This document shows positions 45,324 through 55,486 of a stretch of 64,000 bases of DNA, in pieces. The notes beneath the pieces are model-generated. The model ran no database searches, was not told the DNA's origin, and was given only the letters and a program-made list of their open reading frames with translations. The stretch's first letter is position 1; each line of letters starts with the position of its first letter. Source of the stretch: Dyadobacter sp. NIV53 (GTDB lineage: Bacteria > Bacteroidota > Bacteroidia > Cytophagales > Spirosomataceae); contig NZ_CP081299.1 of NCBI RefSeq assembly GCF_019711195.1, positions 1,240,001-1,304,000 on the forward strand, in the 5' to 3' direction. Position numbers and translations under genes: made by a program.

Positions 45324-46367
45324 TTAATTCCCTAAAACTTTTTCCACTTCTCCTTTCACAAATTCAAATGATAATTGAGAACAGGTTAATCCGTTTTGTC
45401 GTATAAAAACGGCATTTTCCTGTCGTCCATAACTTCCGGAATAAGGATTGTATTCCGAAAACTTGTCCAATGCTCCCATTAGTATCATCCCATATGTTCC
45501 GGTTGCATTGCCCAAATGAGAAGGCCCGCTATCCAAACCAATTAAATAACTGGCTCTTTTTATCACCTCTGCTGTTTCCAGGATTGATAGTTGTCCGCAC
45601 AGATTCCGGTAAGATGCTGCTGTAACTAACAAGTTACTTTTTAGCCCGATTTCAACGATCTGGTAATTATATTGGTCTGCAAGCCAGTGGATAAGTTGCC
45701 GCCAGCGATCAGCCGGCCAGTCTTTGGGTGCATAATTAGACTGGCAATGAACGACAATATATGGTTTATCCAAACCCAGAGAATCAACCGTTTCTCTATG
45801 ACTATCCTGTAAATTTACACATGGCTGATCGTCTGCGGGGAATAAAGTATGTGCAGGTATTAAATCTCCTGCCTGAGCAAATACCTCTAATAAATTCCCG
45901 AAATCCAGATAATTAAGTACACTGATCCCCCTTCTTTCCGCAACTGGATTTTCAACAGAAACCTGGCATTTGTTACAATGATTATTGTTCAAAAATTGCA
46001 ATTCAAAGACTTTATCAAAAATGCCTGTACGCAATAATACCTTCCGCTGAGTTACACAGAATTCAGTAAAAGTTTCGTCAATTGAAGGGTTAAAATCAAT
46101 AAGCTCGTGAAAAGAAGGCTTTACAAACCATACAATATGTGCATGAGGATAAAGCGACCTTACATATCTGGAAATAGGTTCGGCAGCAATAATGTCTCCA
46201 AAATGTTCAGTACGAATAATAGAGATAAGTTCCTGATTATCTTTTAGTCCGGCTTTTTTTAGTTTAAATCTGAGCCAATGAAAATAAGCCAGAAAATGAG
46301 CTTTGAAAATATGTGAATATTTATGATAGCGGTGTGTCCAGAGCTGGATAAATCTTTTTAAGGCCAT
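45324..46367 (-). CDS. Glycosyltransferase family 9 (heptosyltransferase-like)
   Basis: A 347-residue GT-B glycosyltransferase of the GT9 family, which includes heptosyltransferases of LPS core synthesis. It has IVVHCQSNYAPKDWPADRWRQLI and the signature IGLDSGPSHLGNATGT, where Asp and Ser bind the nucleotide sugar. It lacks neighbouring LPS genes, so its acceptor is unknown. The DUF423 gene diverges from it 132 bases away. Confidence 0.87.
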   Translation of the reverse strand: MALKRFIQLWTHRYHKYSHIFKAHFLAYFHWLRFKLKKAGLKDNQELISIIRTEHFGDIIAAEPISRYVRSLYPHAHIVWFVKPSFHELIDFNPSIDETFTEFCVTQRKVLLRTGIFDKVFELQFLNNNHCNKCQVSVENPVAERRGISVLNYLDFGNLLEVFAQAGDLIPAHTLFPADDQPCVNLQDSHRETVDSLGLDKPYIVVHCQSNYAPKDWPADRWRQLIHWLADQYNYQIVEIGLKSNLLVTAASYRNLCGQLSILETAEVIKRASYLIGLDSGPSHLGNATGTYGMILMGALDKFSEYNPYSGSYGRQENAVFIRQNGLTCSQLSFEFVKGEVEKVLGN

Positions 46368-46441
46368 TATTTAATCTTTTCCTGTAATGGCACAATTCCG
46401 GCCATTAAAGTGCGCAAGTTAATAATAATCCCTTTAAAGTG

Positions 46442-46472
46442 TTGGTTGCGCTACCACCGGGCACTACCTTTG
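46442..46472 (+). promoter_or_regulatory. Bacteroidota-type promoter of the DUF423 gene
   Basis: TTG (46442-46444), 20 bases, TACCTTTG (46465-46472), 27 bases before the start codon. Full match to the consensus. Confidence 0.75.
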
Positions 46473-46499
46473 ATATTATAATTCTAAAAACATTATTCT

Positions 46500-46880
46500 A
46501 TGAAGTTCATGATTCAGGCCGGCGGTATATTGGGTGCATTAGCAGTAGCGTTAGGTGCTTTTGGTGCTCATGCTTTAAAAGGAATGCTGGAAACATCCGG
46601 CAGATTGGAAACTTTTGAAACCGCAGTAAAATACCAGTTTTATCACGCTTTGGCCATGGTATTGGTCGGTATACTTATGCAGCGTGCAGGCGCAGATGCA
46701 GTACGTTTGTTAGGTTGGTCGGGAAATGCTTTTGCTATTGGTGTGATAATTTTTTCAGGGTCACTTTACGCGATTTGTTTTACAGGAATTACCAAATTTG
46801 GAGCCACTGCACCAATCGGAGGTTTAGCATTAATCGTCGGCTGGATACTTTTAATTATGGCGGCAGGAAAACTTGCCTGA
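46500..46880 (+). CDS. DUF423 family membrane protein
   Basis: A 126-residue integral membrane protein with about four membrane segments. Family signature: LGALAVALGAFGAHALKGML at the N terminus and TKFGATAPIGGLALIVGW near the C terminus. Function unknown. Own promoter upstream. Confidence 0.92.
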   Translation: MKFMIQAGGILGALAVALGAFGAHALKGMLETSGRLETFETAVKYQFYHALAMVLVGILMQRAGADAVRLLGWSGNAFAIGVIIFSGSLYAICFTGITKFGATAPIGGLALIVGWILLIMAAGKLA

Positions 46881-46971
46881 TTGTTACGGGTAAATTGTTA
46901 ATTATTAATGGCTATTTAATAGAAATGCACCTCGTTTCCAGTCATTAAAATTTATCCTTAACCATTAAAAA

Positions 46972-48255
46972 TCATCCTCTCGAAAGCGTAAATGGCCTTT
47001 GTGCATCTATTTTAAGGAAGATGAATAACAGGATAGAGAAAGACCATAACGATGACCCCCCATAACTGAAAAATGGAAGCGGAATCCCGATCACAGGCAT
47101 CAGCCCGACCGTCATGCCGACGTTAACCAGAAAATGAAAGAAAATAATCCCGGCAACACAATACCCATAGACACGGGCAAAGCGGCTTCGCTGTCGTTCA
47201 GCCAGAACTACCAGGCGGGCGATCAGGGAGATAAACAATATTACCACCAATGCACTACCCAGAAATCCGTGTTCCTCGCCAACTGTACAGAAGATAAAAT
47301 CAGTACTTTGCTCTGGTACAAAATCGAATTTCGTTTGTGTTCCCTGTAAAAATCCCTTCCCTGTAAATCGTCCCGAACCGATAGCAATTTTTGATTGAAT
47401 TACATTCCAGCCAATGCCTCGTGGGTCAGAATCCGGATCAAGCAACACCATGATCCTTCCACGCTGGTGTTTCTGAAGGACATTGTTCATGAAAAAATCT
47501 ACGCCAAAGACTACTCCGATCATTACTCCGGCTATCAGGATCGTTGCCCAAAGTCCTCCACGGCGACGTGTCATAACCGGCATGATCCAGATGGCAATAC
47601 CTGCAATCAATATAATAGCCCCAGCAATATACCATTTGACAAACAGCAATGTAATAATAAGAAGTGCTGCCGTAACCATGCCAATTGCCGGAATTATACC
47701 AGGCATTCCTTCCCGGTATAATACGATTGCAAATGAAGCAAATACGAGCATAGAACCTGTCTCGTTAGACAGCAAAATTAAAAATGCAGGCAGCAGAATT
47801 ATACCTATAATCGGATAATAATCTTTGAACTTCCGGGTCAGGCTTATAGCCGGATCGCTCAGATATTTGGATATAGCGAGACTGATTGCCAGTTTGGAAA
47901 ATTCGGCCGGCTGTAGCGAAATAGCGCCAAATTTTATCCAGGAACGTGACCCGTTAATATTGGTACCGGCGAACAAAACAAGTATTAGAAAGAAAATGAC
48001 AATGGCATAAATGATGAATGAAAAAGTTTCGTAAAACTTGTAATCAATCACCAGGATACAAATAATCAGTAACGCGGCAGTTCCAATCCACATTAATTGC
48101 TTTCCGGCATTGTTAGATAAATCAAATATACTGGTACGCACTTCCGGATTATAAACCGCAGCATAAATATTTACCCAACCTATTAAAAGACAGGCTATAT
48201 AGATCAGTACTACTACCCAATCGACATTCTTTGTGATAGGTTTACCTTCTGACAT
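46972..48255 (-). CDS. rodA: Rod shape-determining peptidoglycan polymerase RodA (SEDS)
   Basis: A 427-residue SEDS-family glycosyltransferase with about ten membrane helices. It polymerises glycan strands for side-wall growth with PBP2. It has GSRSWIKFGAISLQPAEFSKLA, VPEQSTDFIFCTVGEEHGFLGS and GIPLPFFSYGGSSLWS, all SEDS hallmarks, with the Asp in STDFIF a likely catalytic residue. Follows the PBP2 gene by 56 bases in the same operon; mreBCD is not in the window. Confidence 0.95.
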   Translation of the reverse strand: MSEGKPITKNVDWVVVLIYIACLLIGWVNIYAAVYNPEVRTSIFDLSNNAGKQLMWIGTAALLIICILVIDYKFYETFSFIIYAIVIFFLILVLFAGTNINGSRSWIKFGAISLQPAEFSKLAISLAISKYLSDPAISLTRKFKDYYPIIGIILLPAFLILLSNETGSMLVFASFAIVLYREGMPGIIPAIGMVTAALLIITLLFVKWYIAGAIILIAGIAIWIMPVMTRRRGGLWATILIAGVMIGVVFGVDFFMNNVLQKHQRGRIMVLLDPDSDPRGIGWNVIQSKIAIGSGRFTGKGFLQGTQTKFDFVPEQSTDFIFCTVGEEHGFLGSALVVILFISLIARLVVLAERQRSRFARVYGYCVAGIIFFHFLVNVGMTVGLMPVIGIPLPFFSYGGSSLWSFSILLFIFLKIDAQRPFTLSRG

Positions 48256-48311
48256 CTTTTGAATTATTTTGATTTTTCAATAACATATTTATTTCCTGAT
48301 TCACAAACATA

Positions 48312-50180
48312 TTATCGGAGAAGTCTACTCTTGGTTGTATCGACGGTAATGGGTTTTGCCTGGCCAGTAATCACTACCTTTCCAAGAAAATTGGCTTCGA
48401 ACATTTTTTTCTCCAGAGCTTTATTGGTGATTTTCCGTGTCAGGTATTTTTCTATGATTAAGTTGGCAATCGGCGCCGCTGCTGATCCTCCAGCTCCTGC
48501 GTTTTCTACAAAAACCGCAATTGCTATTTTAGGATCATCTATCGGAGCAAATGCAATAAAAATCGAGCTGTCATCTCCCTTCTTGTTTTGCGATGTTCCT
48601 GTTTTACCAGCAATCTGGATCCCTTCCACACGTGAGCGGCGCGCTGTTCCGCCTTCCACAGCTCCAAGCATTCCTTCTATGACCGGATCAAAATTGTGGG
48701 GAGAAACACCTGTTTCGTGGCGAACCTTGTATTTCTCATCAAGTTTCTTGTTGTCCCCCACTCCGGTTATTACATGAGGAGTATAGTAATAACCTCTGTT
48801 TGCAATAATAGCTGCAACGTTAGCCATCTTCAATGGTGTAATCAGAATTTCCCCTTCGCCAATACTAATCGAATAAATATTAGAAAATTTCCAGCGGTTT
48901 TCTCCATAAATTTTGTCGTAATAATTTTTATCCGGCAAATTCCCTTTTCTCTCACTTGGCAAATCAATACCAAGCTGCTGTCCGATACCAAATTTGCTGA
49001 CACGGTCATGCCATTCCTGCAAACCTACGGCCGAGGCTTTGAACGTATTGGTAATATTATTGCTGTAAACAATTCTTCTGAAAACGTTATAAAAATATGG
49101 GTTACAGGAATGAGTTACGCCTAACGCAACTGTGGAAGTGGCAGGATGATTATGGCAATGCATCGGACAATTGGCATGGTTGAAACCGCTTCCCGGTGTA
49201 ATAACACCTTCCTGAAGGCCAATCAATGCCTGTATTAATTTAAAAGTAGATCCCGGTCTGTAACTCGCCATAACAGGCCTGTTAAACAAGGGTTTGAACG
49301 GATTCTGGATCAACGCAGAATAATTCTTGGAGAAATAACGGTTTGCCAGTATTTTAGGATCATAAGTCGGAGCAGAAACCATTGATATAATTTCCCCTGT
49401 TTTAGGGTCAATGGCAACCACACTACCTACTTTGTTAACCATCAAACTATCAGCATATTGCTGGACTTCCAGATCAATTCCCGAATATAAGTTTGCTCCT
49501 GCTACGGCCATGGTATCCAATTCCCCGCCTTTCCACGGACCTTTATAAACACCGCTCACGTTTTGCATCACAAACTTTGTCCCACGTTTTCCACGCAGTT
49601 CATTCTCATATATCTTTTCAATCCCACTCTGGCCGATGTAATCACTTTGCCTGTAATACGGCTCTTCCTGCTTTTCAAGCTGTCCTTTTGTAATTTCACT
49701 CACATACCCAAGCGTATTGGCCAAGGTTGGAGCTGTGTAAGTTCGGAGGGAACTCTTAGCAAACTGAAAACCACCATAATCTACCATTACATCCTGAATG
49801 GAGGCAAAATCTTCTTTGGAAAGTTGTCGTAAAAATAAAGAAGGTTTTACGCGACTGTAAGCACTTGCGGCGGCCATTAAGCTATCGAAATCTCTTCTTT
49901 CAATGCCTAAAACTTTGCAAAACCGAAGGGTATCATCGACGCGGGCTTTATATGGAGTAACAAGTAAATCGTAAACAGGTGTGTTATATACGATCAGCTT
50001 TCCGGTGCGGTCATAAATCTGTCCACGGAAAGGTATCTCAATAACCCGTTTTATAGAATTACTGGATGATACAATGGAATAACTTTCATCCAGTACCTGT
50101 AAGTAAAAAAGTCGCGACAGGTATATTAAACCTATTATAACAAAAAATCCAATGATGACAAAGCGACGATTTTCAAGCAT
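48312..50180 (-). CDS. mrdA: Penicillin-binding protein 2 (elongasome transpeptidase)
   Basis: A 622-residue class B PBP. One N-terminal membrane helix (VIIGFFVIIGLIYLSRLFYL), a dimerisation domain, and a transpeptidase domain with SxxK (Ser311 in YRPGSTFKLIQ), SxN in THSCNPYFY and KTG near 523 in IAGKTGTSQNKKGD. Works with RodA, encoded 56 bases downstream. Confidence 0.95.
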   Translation of the reverse strand: MLENRRFVIIGFFVIIGLIYLSRLFYLQVLDESYSIVSSSNSIKRVIEIPFRGQIYDRTGKLIVYNTPVYDLLVTPYKARVDDTLRFCKVLGIERRDFDSLMAAASAYSRVKPSLFLRQLSKEDFASIQDVMVDYGGFQFAKSSLRTYTAPTLANTLGYVSEITKGQLEKQEEPYYRQSDYIGQSGIEKIYENELRGKRGTKFVMQNVSGVYKGPWKGGELDTMAVAGANLYSGIDLEVQQYADSLMVNKVGSVVAIDPKTGEIISMVSAPTYDPKILANRYFSKNYSALIQNPFKPLFNRPVMASYRPGSTFKLIQALIGLQEGVITPGSGFNHANCPMHCHNHPATSTVALGVTHSCNPYFYNVFRRIVYSNNITNTFKASAVGLQEWHDRVSKFGIGQQLGIDLPSERKGNLPDKNYYDKIYGENRWKFSNIYSISIGEGEILITPLKMANVAAIIANRGYYYTPHVITGVGDNKKLDEKYKVRHETGVSPHNFDPVIEGMLGAVEGGTARRSRVEGIQIAGKTGTSQNKKGDDSSIFIAFAPIDDPKIAIAVFVENAGAGGSAAAPIANLIIEKYLTRKITNKALEKKMFEANFLGKVVITGQAKPITVDTTKSRLLR

Positions 50181-50314
50181 TCTGCACTAAATATTCCGGT
50201 TCTCTCAATTTTTCCACGAAGTTCGCGATATGTAAAGACATATCAAAGCAGATACATCCTGTTATTTGTAATTTTCCAAGACAGTTTTATGAATATAATT
50301 AAATAAAATTCATG

Positions 50315-51889
50315 TTACTCTCCCTTTGCTACAACCATAATCACATCCTCTTTATCCACTATAACGGCGCCCTCCGGCATTCCTTTCAATTTACGGACAT
50401 ATTTTTTTGGTGTGACAATTACAGGGCACAAACTATCTGTCTTTCTTTTTGAATAAAATGCGGCTAATTCTGCTGCACGTTCAATTACAGGAGAAGGGAA
50501 TTTCTTTCCAGGCTGATTTTTGATAATAACATGTGAACCTGAAACGTCACGTGCGTGAAGCCATAAATCTTCTTTAAAAGCATATTGCTTTGTTAATACA
50601 TCATTATTTTTTGCGTTACGGCCAATCAAAATGGTATAACCCATGAACTCTACTTTTTTGAAAAGTTCCGCAACAGTAACCGCATTGGAATTTACCGGTC
50701 CGTTCAATGCATTTGTTTTAATAAACGTCCTTAGTTCGCGCAAGATTTCTATTTTTTCAATAGCGGCAAGATATCCCTGCATTTTTATCTTTTCAGCCTC
50801 CCTGGCTTGCAGGCTGTCATTTAACCGTGAAAGCTCAATTTTCTCATTTTTAGATTTACGATAATAATTTTCCGCATTTTTCTGGGGTGACAAATCCTTT
50901 TTCAGTTTAATTTTTATAGGCTTGTCATGATAAAAATCAAACAACTCAATACTTTCAATCCTTGCCGGAATCTGATGCAAATTGGCCATGAGAATATTTG
51001 CCATTTCATCATTCCTGCCACCTTCTTCCAGTTGAACTAACTTTTTGAATGTATTTTCCAGATAATGATCGGTCTGCTGAATCCGCTTATTCAGAATCCT
51101 GATAATTTCAGCCTTTTCTTTCTCGATGCCATTAAGCCGGATATATGCATAATAAAAGGCATTTAATGCTTCTATAGGTTTATCATATTTAGCCTCAACC
51201 TCCCCTACTGACAATAGAGAAAGTGCAGGTGTAAGCTCTATTCTGGTAATATAAAACTCTGGTTTGCTCAAATCCTGTAAAAGATTCTGAATGATTTTCC
51301 AGCGCTTTTCAGGTACTGATTCCCCTTCTAATAATTTACGCAGATGCGTATTGACCAGTTTACCAAAAGTTGGAAAAAGTGTTTCGTGTCGTAAATCGCT
51401 TTGAATATATGCGTCAAAGGTCTGGTCGATAGACCGGTCAAGTGATGCAGGTGTCAGAGAATAATCCGCAGCAAGCTTGTTATTAAACAATTCCGTCACT
51501 TTATAATTGACATCAAAAGCAATTATATTGGATCTGTTCCCAAAAAGCTTAAATACCAATGTCTGGTTTCGAAACCTGATTTCAATTGCCCGTTCATTCA
51601 GAAACACGCGTACCCCGTTAACTTTTTGTCCGTAAAAACTGGTAAACAAATTGACGCTGTTTCGTCTTGCCCGGTCGAACTTATCAGGAAAACTAAGGCA
51701 GGCGAAATTGGATCGTAAAGTAGCCTTTATAAAAAAGGGATTTTGAAGAATTCCATCCGTTTCTGATTCAGCAAAAACCAGGATCAGTTCATCCTTCTCC
51801 TGACTGAAAGTTTCGATCAGTAATTTACCAGCCAGTTCAGTATGGAGCTGTGGAGCAAGTTTTTTTAAAAAATAATAATTCTGATGCAA
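50315..51889 (-). CDS. rqcH: NFACT-family ribosome quality control protein RqcH
   Basis: A 524-residue NFACT protein. The N-terminal NFACT-N domain (LHTELAGKLLIETFSQEKDEL) and a central coiled coil are followed by the NFACT-R domain (LRELRTFIKTNAL through FMGYTILIGRNAKNNDVLTKQYAFKEDLWLHARDVSGSHVIIK). RqcH recruits tRNA-Ala to stalled 50S subunits to add C-terminal alanine tails in bacteria. The older name is fibronectin-binding protein. Length slightly short, but both ends are present. Confidence 0.88.
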   Translation of the reverse strand: MHQNYYFLKKLAPQLHTELAGKLLIETFSQEKDELILVFAESETDGILQNPFFIKATLRSNFACLSFPDKFDRARRNSVNLFTSFYGQKVNGVRVFLNERAIEIRFRNQTLVFKLFGNRSNIIAFDVNYKVTELFNNKLAADYSLTPASLDRSIDQTFDAYIQSDLRHETLFPTFGKLVNTHLRKLLEGESVPEKRWKIIQNLLQDLSKPEFYITRIELTPALSLLSVGEVEAKYDKPIEALNAFYYAYIRLNGIEKEKAEIIRILNKRIQQTDHYLENTFKKLVQLEEGGRNDEMANILMANLHQIPARIESIELFDFYHDKPIKIKLKKDLSPQKNAENYYRKSKNEKIELSRLNDSLQAREAEKIKMQGYLAAIEKIEILRELRTFIKTNALNGPVNSNAVTVAELFKKVEFMGYTILIGRNAKNNDVLTKQYAFKEDLWLHARDVSGSHVIIKNQPGKKFPSPVIERAAELAAFYSKRKTDSLCPVIVTPKKYVRKLKGMPEGAVIVDKEDVIMVVAKGE

Positions 51890-52047
51890 TTGAGTTTGGA
51901 TTATACTTTATCTCCTCTGATTTTGAGGGCGATTATTTTATACATGCATTATTAAAATTATACAGTAAGCCCAATGAAAAAACGGCCCACAAGCCACAGA
52001 ATTTATTTAATTTTCTAAAAATAAATTTCATCGACTGCTGATGTAAC

Positions 52048-53151
52048 CTAAACCAGATCCAATACGAATTTGTGTCTTCTTACTTCCTCCAAAAGCCCGT
52101 TTCTATCCAGCCAGTCAGCATTATAATACGTATTCATGTATCTGTCTCCGGAATCGCATATCAGAGTTACAATCGAACCTGATTCTCCCTTTGCTTTCAT
52201 TTCTCTTGCCAACTCTATTACACCAAAAAAATTGGTTCCTGTTGATCCTCCAACTCGTTTATTGAGAAGAGAAGTAAGCGTTAACATTGCTGCAAAACTA
52301 CCTGCATCCGGCACCTGAATCATGTGATCTACAACATTGCGCAAAAATGACGGCTCTACCCTGGGCCGGCCAATTCCTTCTACCCGCGAACCAAATTCAC
52401 TGCAAAGTTCTGTATCATTATTTTTCCAGTATTCATAAAAAACCGAACGTTCAGGATCAACCACGCAAATCTGGGTATCATGTTGTTCATACCGTACGTA
52501 ACGCCCCAATGTAGCGGAAGTTCCTCCTGTTCCAGCTCCGGTAACTATCCAGCGCGGCACAGGATGAGCTTCATGTTTCATCTGTCGGAAAATGGATTCC
52601 GCAATATTATTATTTCCCCGCCAATCCGTCGCACGTTCAGCAAAAGTGAACTGATCCATAAAATGACCGCCAGTCTCCTTCGCAATCTGGTGTGAAACTG
52701 CGTATACTTCTGCAGGATGATCTACATAATGACACTTTCCGCCGTAGAATTCAATAGCCTGTATCTTATCCGGACTTGTTGATTTTGGCATAACCGCGAT
52801 AAACGGCAATCCAAGCAATTTGGCAAAATAAGCTTCTGAAACCGCGGTAGATCCACTGGACGCTTCCACAATTGTAGTTCCTTCCTGAACCCAGCCATTA
52901 CAAATAGCATACAAAAAAAGAGAGCGTGCTAACCTGTGTTTCAAACTACCGGATGGATGGGTCGATTCGTCTTTAAAATAAAAATCAATATCCGGAAATG
53001 ATTGTAATTTCAAAAAGATCAGGTGTGTGTCTGCGGAACGCTGGTAATCGGCTTCAACCTTTGAAACTGCGCTACCGACCCAGGTATGCCTGGGATTTTG
53101 AAATGTTGTGTGGTTCATTAATGATGTTTGCTGACCAGGAATAACTTCCAA
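52048..53151 (-). CDS. Cysteine synthase-family PLP enzyme (Cds1-like)
   Basis: A 367-residue fold-type II PLP enzyme. The PLP Lys71 is in HPSGSLKHRLARS, substrate loop EASSGSTAVSEAYFAKLLGLP, and phosphate loop TGAGTGGTSATLGRY. It is most like the branch called Cds1, a cysteine desulfhydrase in mycobacteria, rather than CysK, because of the GSLKHRLARSLFLYAICNGW pattern. It may make sulfide or cysteine; activity not proven. An alternative start is Met12. Confidence 0.83.
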   Translation of the reverse strand: MEVIPGQQTSLMNHTTFQNPRHTWVGSAVSKVEADYQRSADTHLIFLKLQSFPDIDFYFKDESTHPSGSLKHRLARSLFLYAICNGWVQEGTTIVEASSGSTAVSEAYFAKLLGLPFIAVMPKSTSPDKIQAIEFYGGKCHYVDHPAEVYAVSHQIAKETGGHFMDQFTFAERATDWRGNNNIAESIFRQMKHEAHPVPRWIVTGAGTGGTSATLGRYVRYEQHDTQICVVDPERSVFYEYWKNNDTELCSEFGSRVEGIGRPRVEPSFLRNVVDHMIQVPDAGSFAAMLTLTSLLNKRVGGSTGTNFFGVIELAREMKAKGESGSIVTLICDSGDRYMNTYYNADWLDRNGLLEEVRRHKFVLDLV

Positions 53152-53207
53152 ATCAATAATATATTATCGTTCGTATTTTCCCTTAGTTCCCTTAAAATAG
53201 GTTGTAT

Positions 53208-53968
53208 TTATAACTCTACTACCAACCAGTCGTAAGCCAGTCTTACATGTGCAGGCAATTCGTTTTCAATATCTGCATGTTTACCTAATCTATGGCTCAT
53301 ATGTGTCAGATAAGCTTTCGGGATGTTTAATTTTTCAATCAGGGCAAGCGATTGAGATAAGGTTAAATGAGATAAATGTGGTTCTTTTTGCAGAGTATCC
53401 AACACCAGGACTTTTGACCCCTTAATCTTTTCCTGCTCATCATCCGAAATGTAACTCGTGTCTGTTATGTAAGTGAAATCTCCGACACGGTAGCCATATA
53501 CACGGAGTTTGTAATGCATTACCTCAATAGGAATAAATGTTACCCCTTCAATATCAAAAGGCTTGTTTTCAATAGCATGCAATTCAAAATGTGGCACACC
53601 GGGATAACGGTGTTCGCTGAAAGCATAAGCAAATTCAATTTTGATCTGATCCAAAACCTCCTGCCGGCCATAAAGAGGAATATCAATCTGCTGCCGGTGA
53701 TTAAAGGCACGGATGTCATCCAACCCTGCAGTATGATCCTTATGCTGATGGGTAAAAATAGCAGCATCCACTTCACGTACATGAGCACGAAGCATTTGCT
53801 GACGAAAATCAGGACCAGTATCAATAATGAATGATTTCCCGTCAACCTGTATCCAGATTGATGTACGTAATCTTTTGTCGCGTGGATCGGTAGAACGGCA
53901 AACGGCACAATCACAAGCAATAACGGGTATTCCTTGTGATGTGCCGGTTCCTAAAAAGTAATCTTCAT
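53208..53968 (-). CDS. PhnP-like metallo-beta-lactamase-fold hydrolase (one frame break)
   Basis: An MBL-fold phosphodiesterase-like protein of about 253 residues after repair. The upstream part is lost if read unchanged, since five A on the plus strand (53953-53957) put a TAG after the first five codons. One extra base gives MKITFLGTGTSQGIPVIACD, then a structural zinc motif DCAVC and RDKRLRTSIWIQ, then the metal site FTHQHKDHTAGLDD. The DCxVC zinc site resembles PhnP. It follows the receiver protein by six bases. Confidence 0.83.
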
Positions 53969-53974
53969 TCGAGA

Positions 53975-54364
53975 TTATTCTGTCAAATGCGCGACCACCT
54001 CAACAAGACGGTCGAAATTTAATGGTTTCATAAGCGCATCATCAAAGCCTGCTGCTTTAAAATCTTCGTCTGAATAATTTTTCGCATTACCTGTTATCGC
54101 TACAATTGGCGTTTTAGCTTTTTTAACGTCTGCAAGTTTACGGATGCTTTTTGCACATTCCATACCATCCATTACAGGCATGTTGATATCCAATAATATT
54201 ATATCAAAATCTTCTTTTTCAAGAAGTTGTAACACTTGTTCTCCATTTTTCACGGAAGTAATTTCATAGTGCTGAAATTCCAGAATCTTCCTTGCCAGAT
54301 TTTGAATTACTGAACTGTCTTCGGCAATGAGTACTCGCTTTGTGTATGACATATGATGAATCAA
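53975..54364 (-). CDS. Single-domain response regulator (receiver only)
   Basis: A 129-residue CheY-like receiver with no output domain. Phospho-acceptor Asp59 is in IILLDINMPVMDGMECA, the acidic pocket in VLIAEDSS, Thr in VAITGNAK and Lys in ALMKPLNFD. The start at Met5 (MSYTKRVL) may be the real one. No sensor kinase is adjacent, so it probably takes phosphate from a distant hybrid kinase. Confidence 0.9.
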   Translation of the reverse strand: MIHHMSYTKRVLIAEDSSVIQNLARKILEFQHYEITSVKNGEQVLQLLEKEDFDIILLDINMPVMDGMECAKSIRKLADVKKAKTPIVAITGNAKNYSDEDFKAAGFDDALMKPLNFDRLVEVVAHLTE

Positions 54365-54539
54365 ATATTGTGTTTAATAATTAGTAAGGTCAATTTATGC
54401 ATATTTCAATCAGCAATACAAATCAGGATGCGTTGAAGTGCCAAAATTATCATAAAAAAGTAAATAAACATCCTATACATTTTCAAACATGCGTTTCAGA
54501 TGTAAGTTTGCAATTCTTTTATCAATTCACCGAACTGCT

Positions 54540-55184
54540 ATGTTTAAAAATAAAGTAATCCGATGGAGCACAATTCTGATGCTGATCGCAGTCCTGACCT
54601 ATTTTTTTATTGAAAATTTTTCCAAATCCCAAGATCAGGATCTTGCCTCAACCAATCCGGAACAATATATCGCCAAAATAACCAAAGAACGAACGGCAAA
54701 AGATGAGCTTTTCAGAAACGGGCCGGATTCACCTATTACGGATAAAGAAAATTTTCATGGGCTGCATTATTTTAAAGTAAACCCAGAATTCCGGGTAAAA
54801 GCAAACATAACTCCATATACAAAGGATGATAAAGAATTGGTTATCAGATACACTGACAGCACTTCCGAAAAATACGAGCGTTATGGCTATGCGAATTTCA
54901 CCATCAATGGGAAGGCCCATAAATTGCTTTTACTTAAAAACGAAGGAGTAATATCCGTTCTTTTCAAAGATGAAACCAATGGTCAGGAAACATATGGCGG
55001 CGGTAGGTATCTGGATTATCCGGTTTCCGAAATCAAAAACAATACGGTTGTTCTGGATTTTAATAACGCATATAATCCATACTGCGCTTATCAGCCTACT
55101 TATGCCTGTCCGGTACCACCATCGGAAAATACGCTTCCAATCGCTATTTGGGCAGGTGAACAAACCGAAGATGGTTCGCACTAA
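54540..55184 (+). CDS. DUF1684 family protein
   Basis: About 214 residues. N-terminal membrane anchor (WSTILMLIAVLTYFFI), then the DUF1684 domain: GGGRYLDYPVSEI, VLDFNNAYNPYCAY and CPVPPSENTLPIAIWAGE. The conserved Cys and Asn residues suggest a metal or substrate site; function unknown. I use the Met at 54540 rather than 54489, because it gives a clean signal-anchor; the earlier start adds 17 unlikely residues. Confidence 0.85.
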   Translation: MFKNKVIRWSTILMLIAVLTYFFIENFSKSQDQDLASTNPEQYIAKITKERTAKDELFRNGPDSPITDKENFHGLHYFKVNPEFRVKANITPYTKDDKELVIRYTDSTSEKYERYGYANFTINGKAHKLLLLKNEGVISVLFKDETNGQETYGGGRYLDYPVSEIKNNTVVLDFNNAYNPYCAYQPTYACPVPPSENTLPIAIWAGEQTEDGSH

Positions 55185-55486
55185 TAATATTTATGTTACT
55201 AGAAACTTAGTTTGAACGAAACAAAAAGTTTTTGCTAATTCAACCCTTTCCGTGCTCATCAAACTTAAATCACTAATTTTGTAAAGTTTCACGAAAAGTA
55301 AAATAAGAAAATTAACACAGAGAGTACATAGGTTACTTATGGTTTAACTTCTTCCGAAGAATTTGTGTTAAGTGAGTACAAAAAGTAATTATCACCGTAA
55401 TAATATCTTATCTATAGGAAAAGCGAAGTTATTAAAAGGTATCGTCCTGCTATTTTTCGCTGCTTTCTGAATTTTAAAATACCCGC
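55185..55486. other. 302-base spacer upstream of pheT
   Basis: No gene seen. A lone TAATTTTG (55274-55281) has no -33 partner. Eight-base arms TTAACACA and TGTGTTAA are 44 bases apart at 55312-55371; attenuation control would be conceivable but no leader peptide is evident. Confidence 0.4.

Noticed and set aside
54489..54539. Upstream in-frame start for the DUF1684 gene
   Set aside because: It adds 17 residues before a good signal-anchor; the start at 54540 is preferred.
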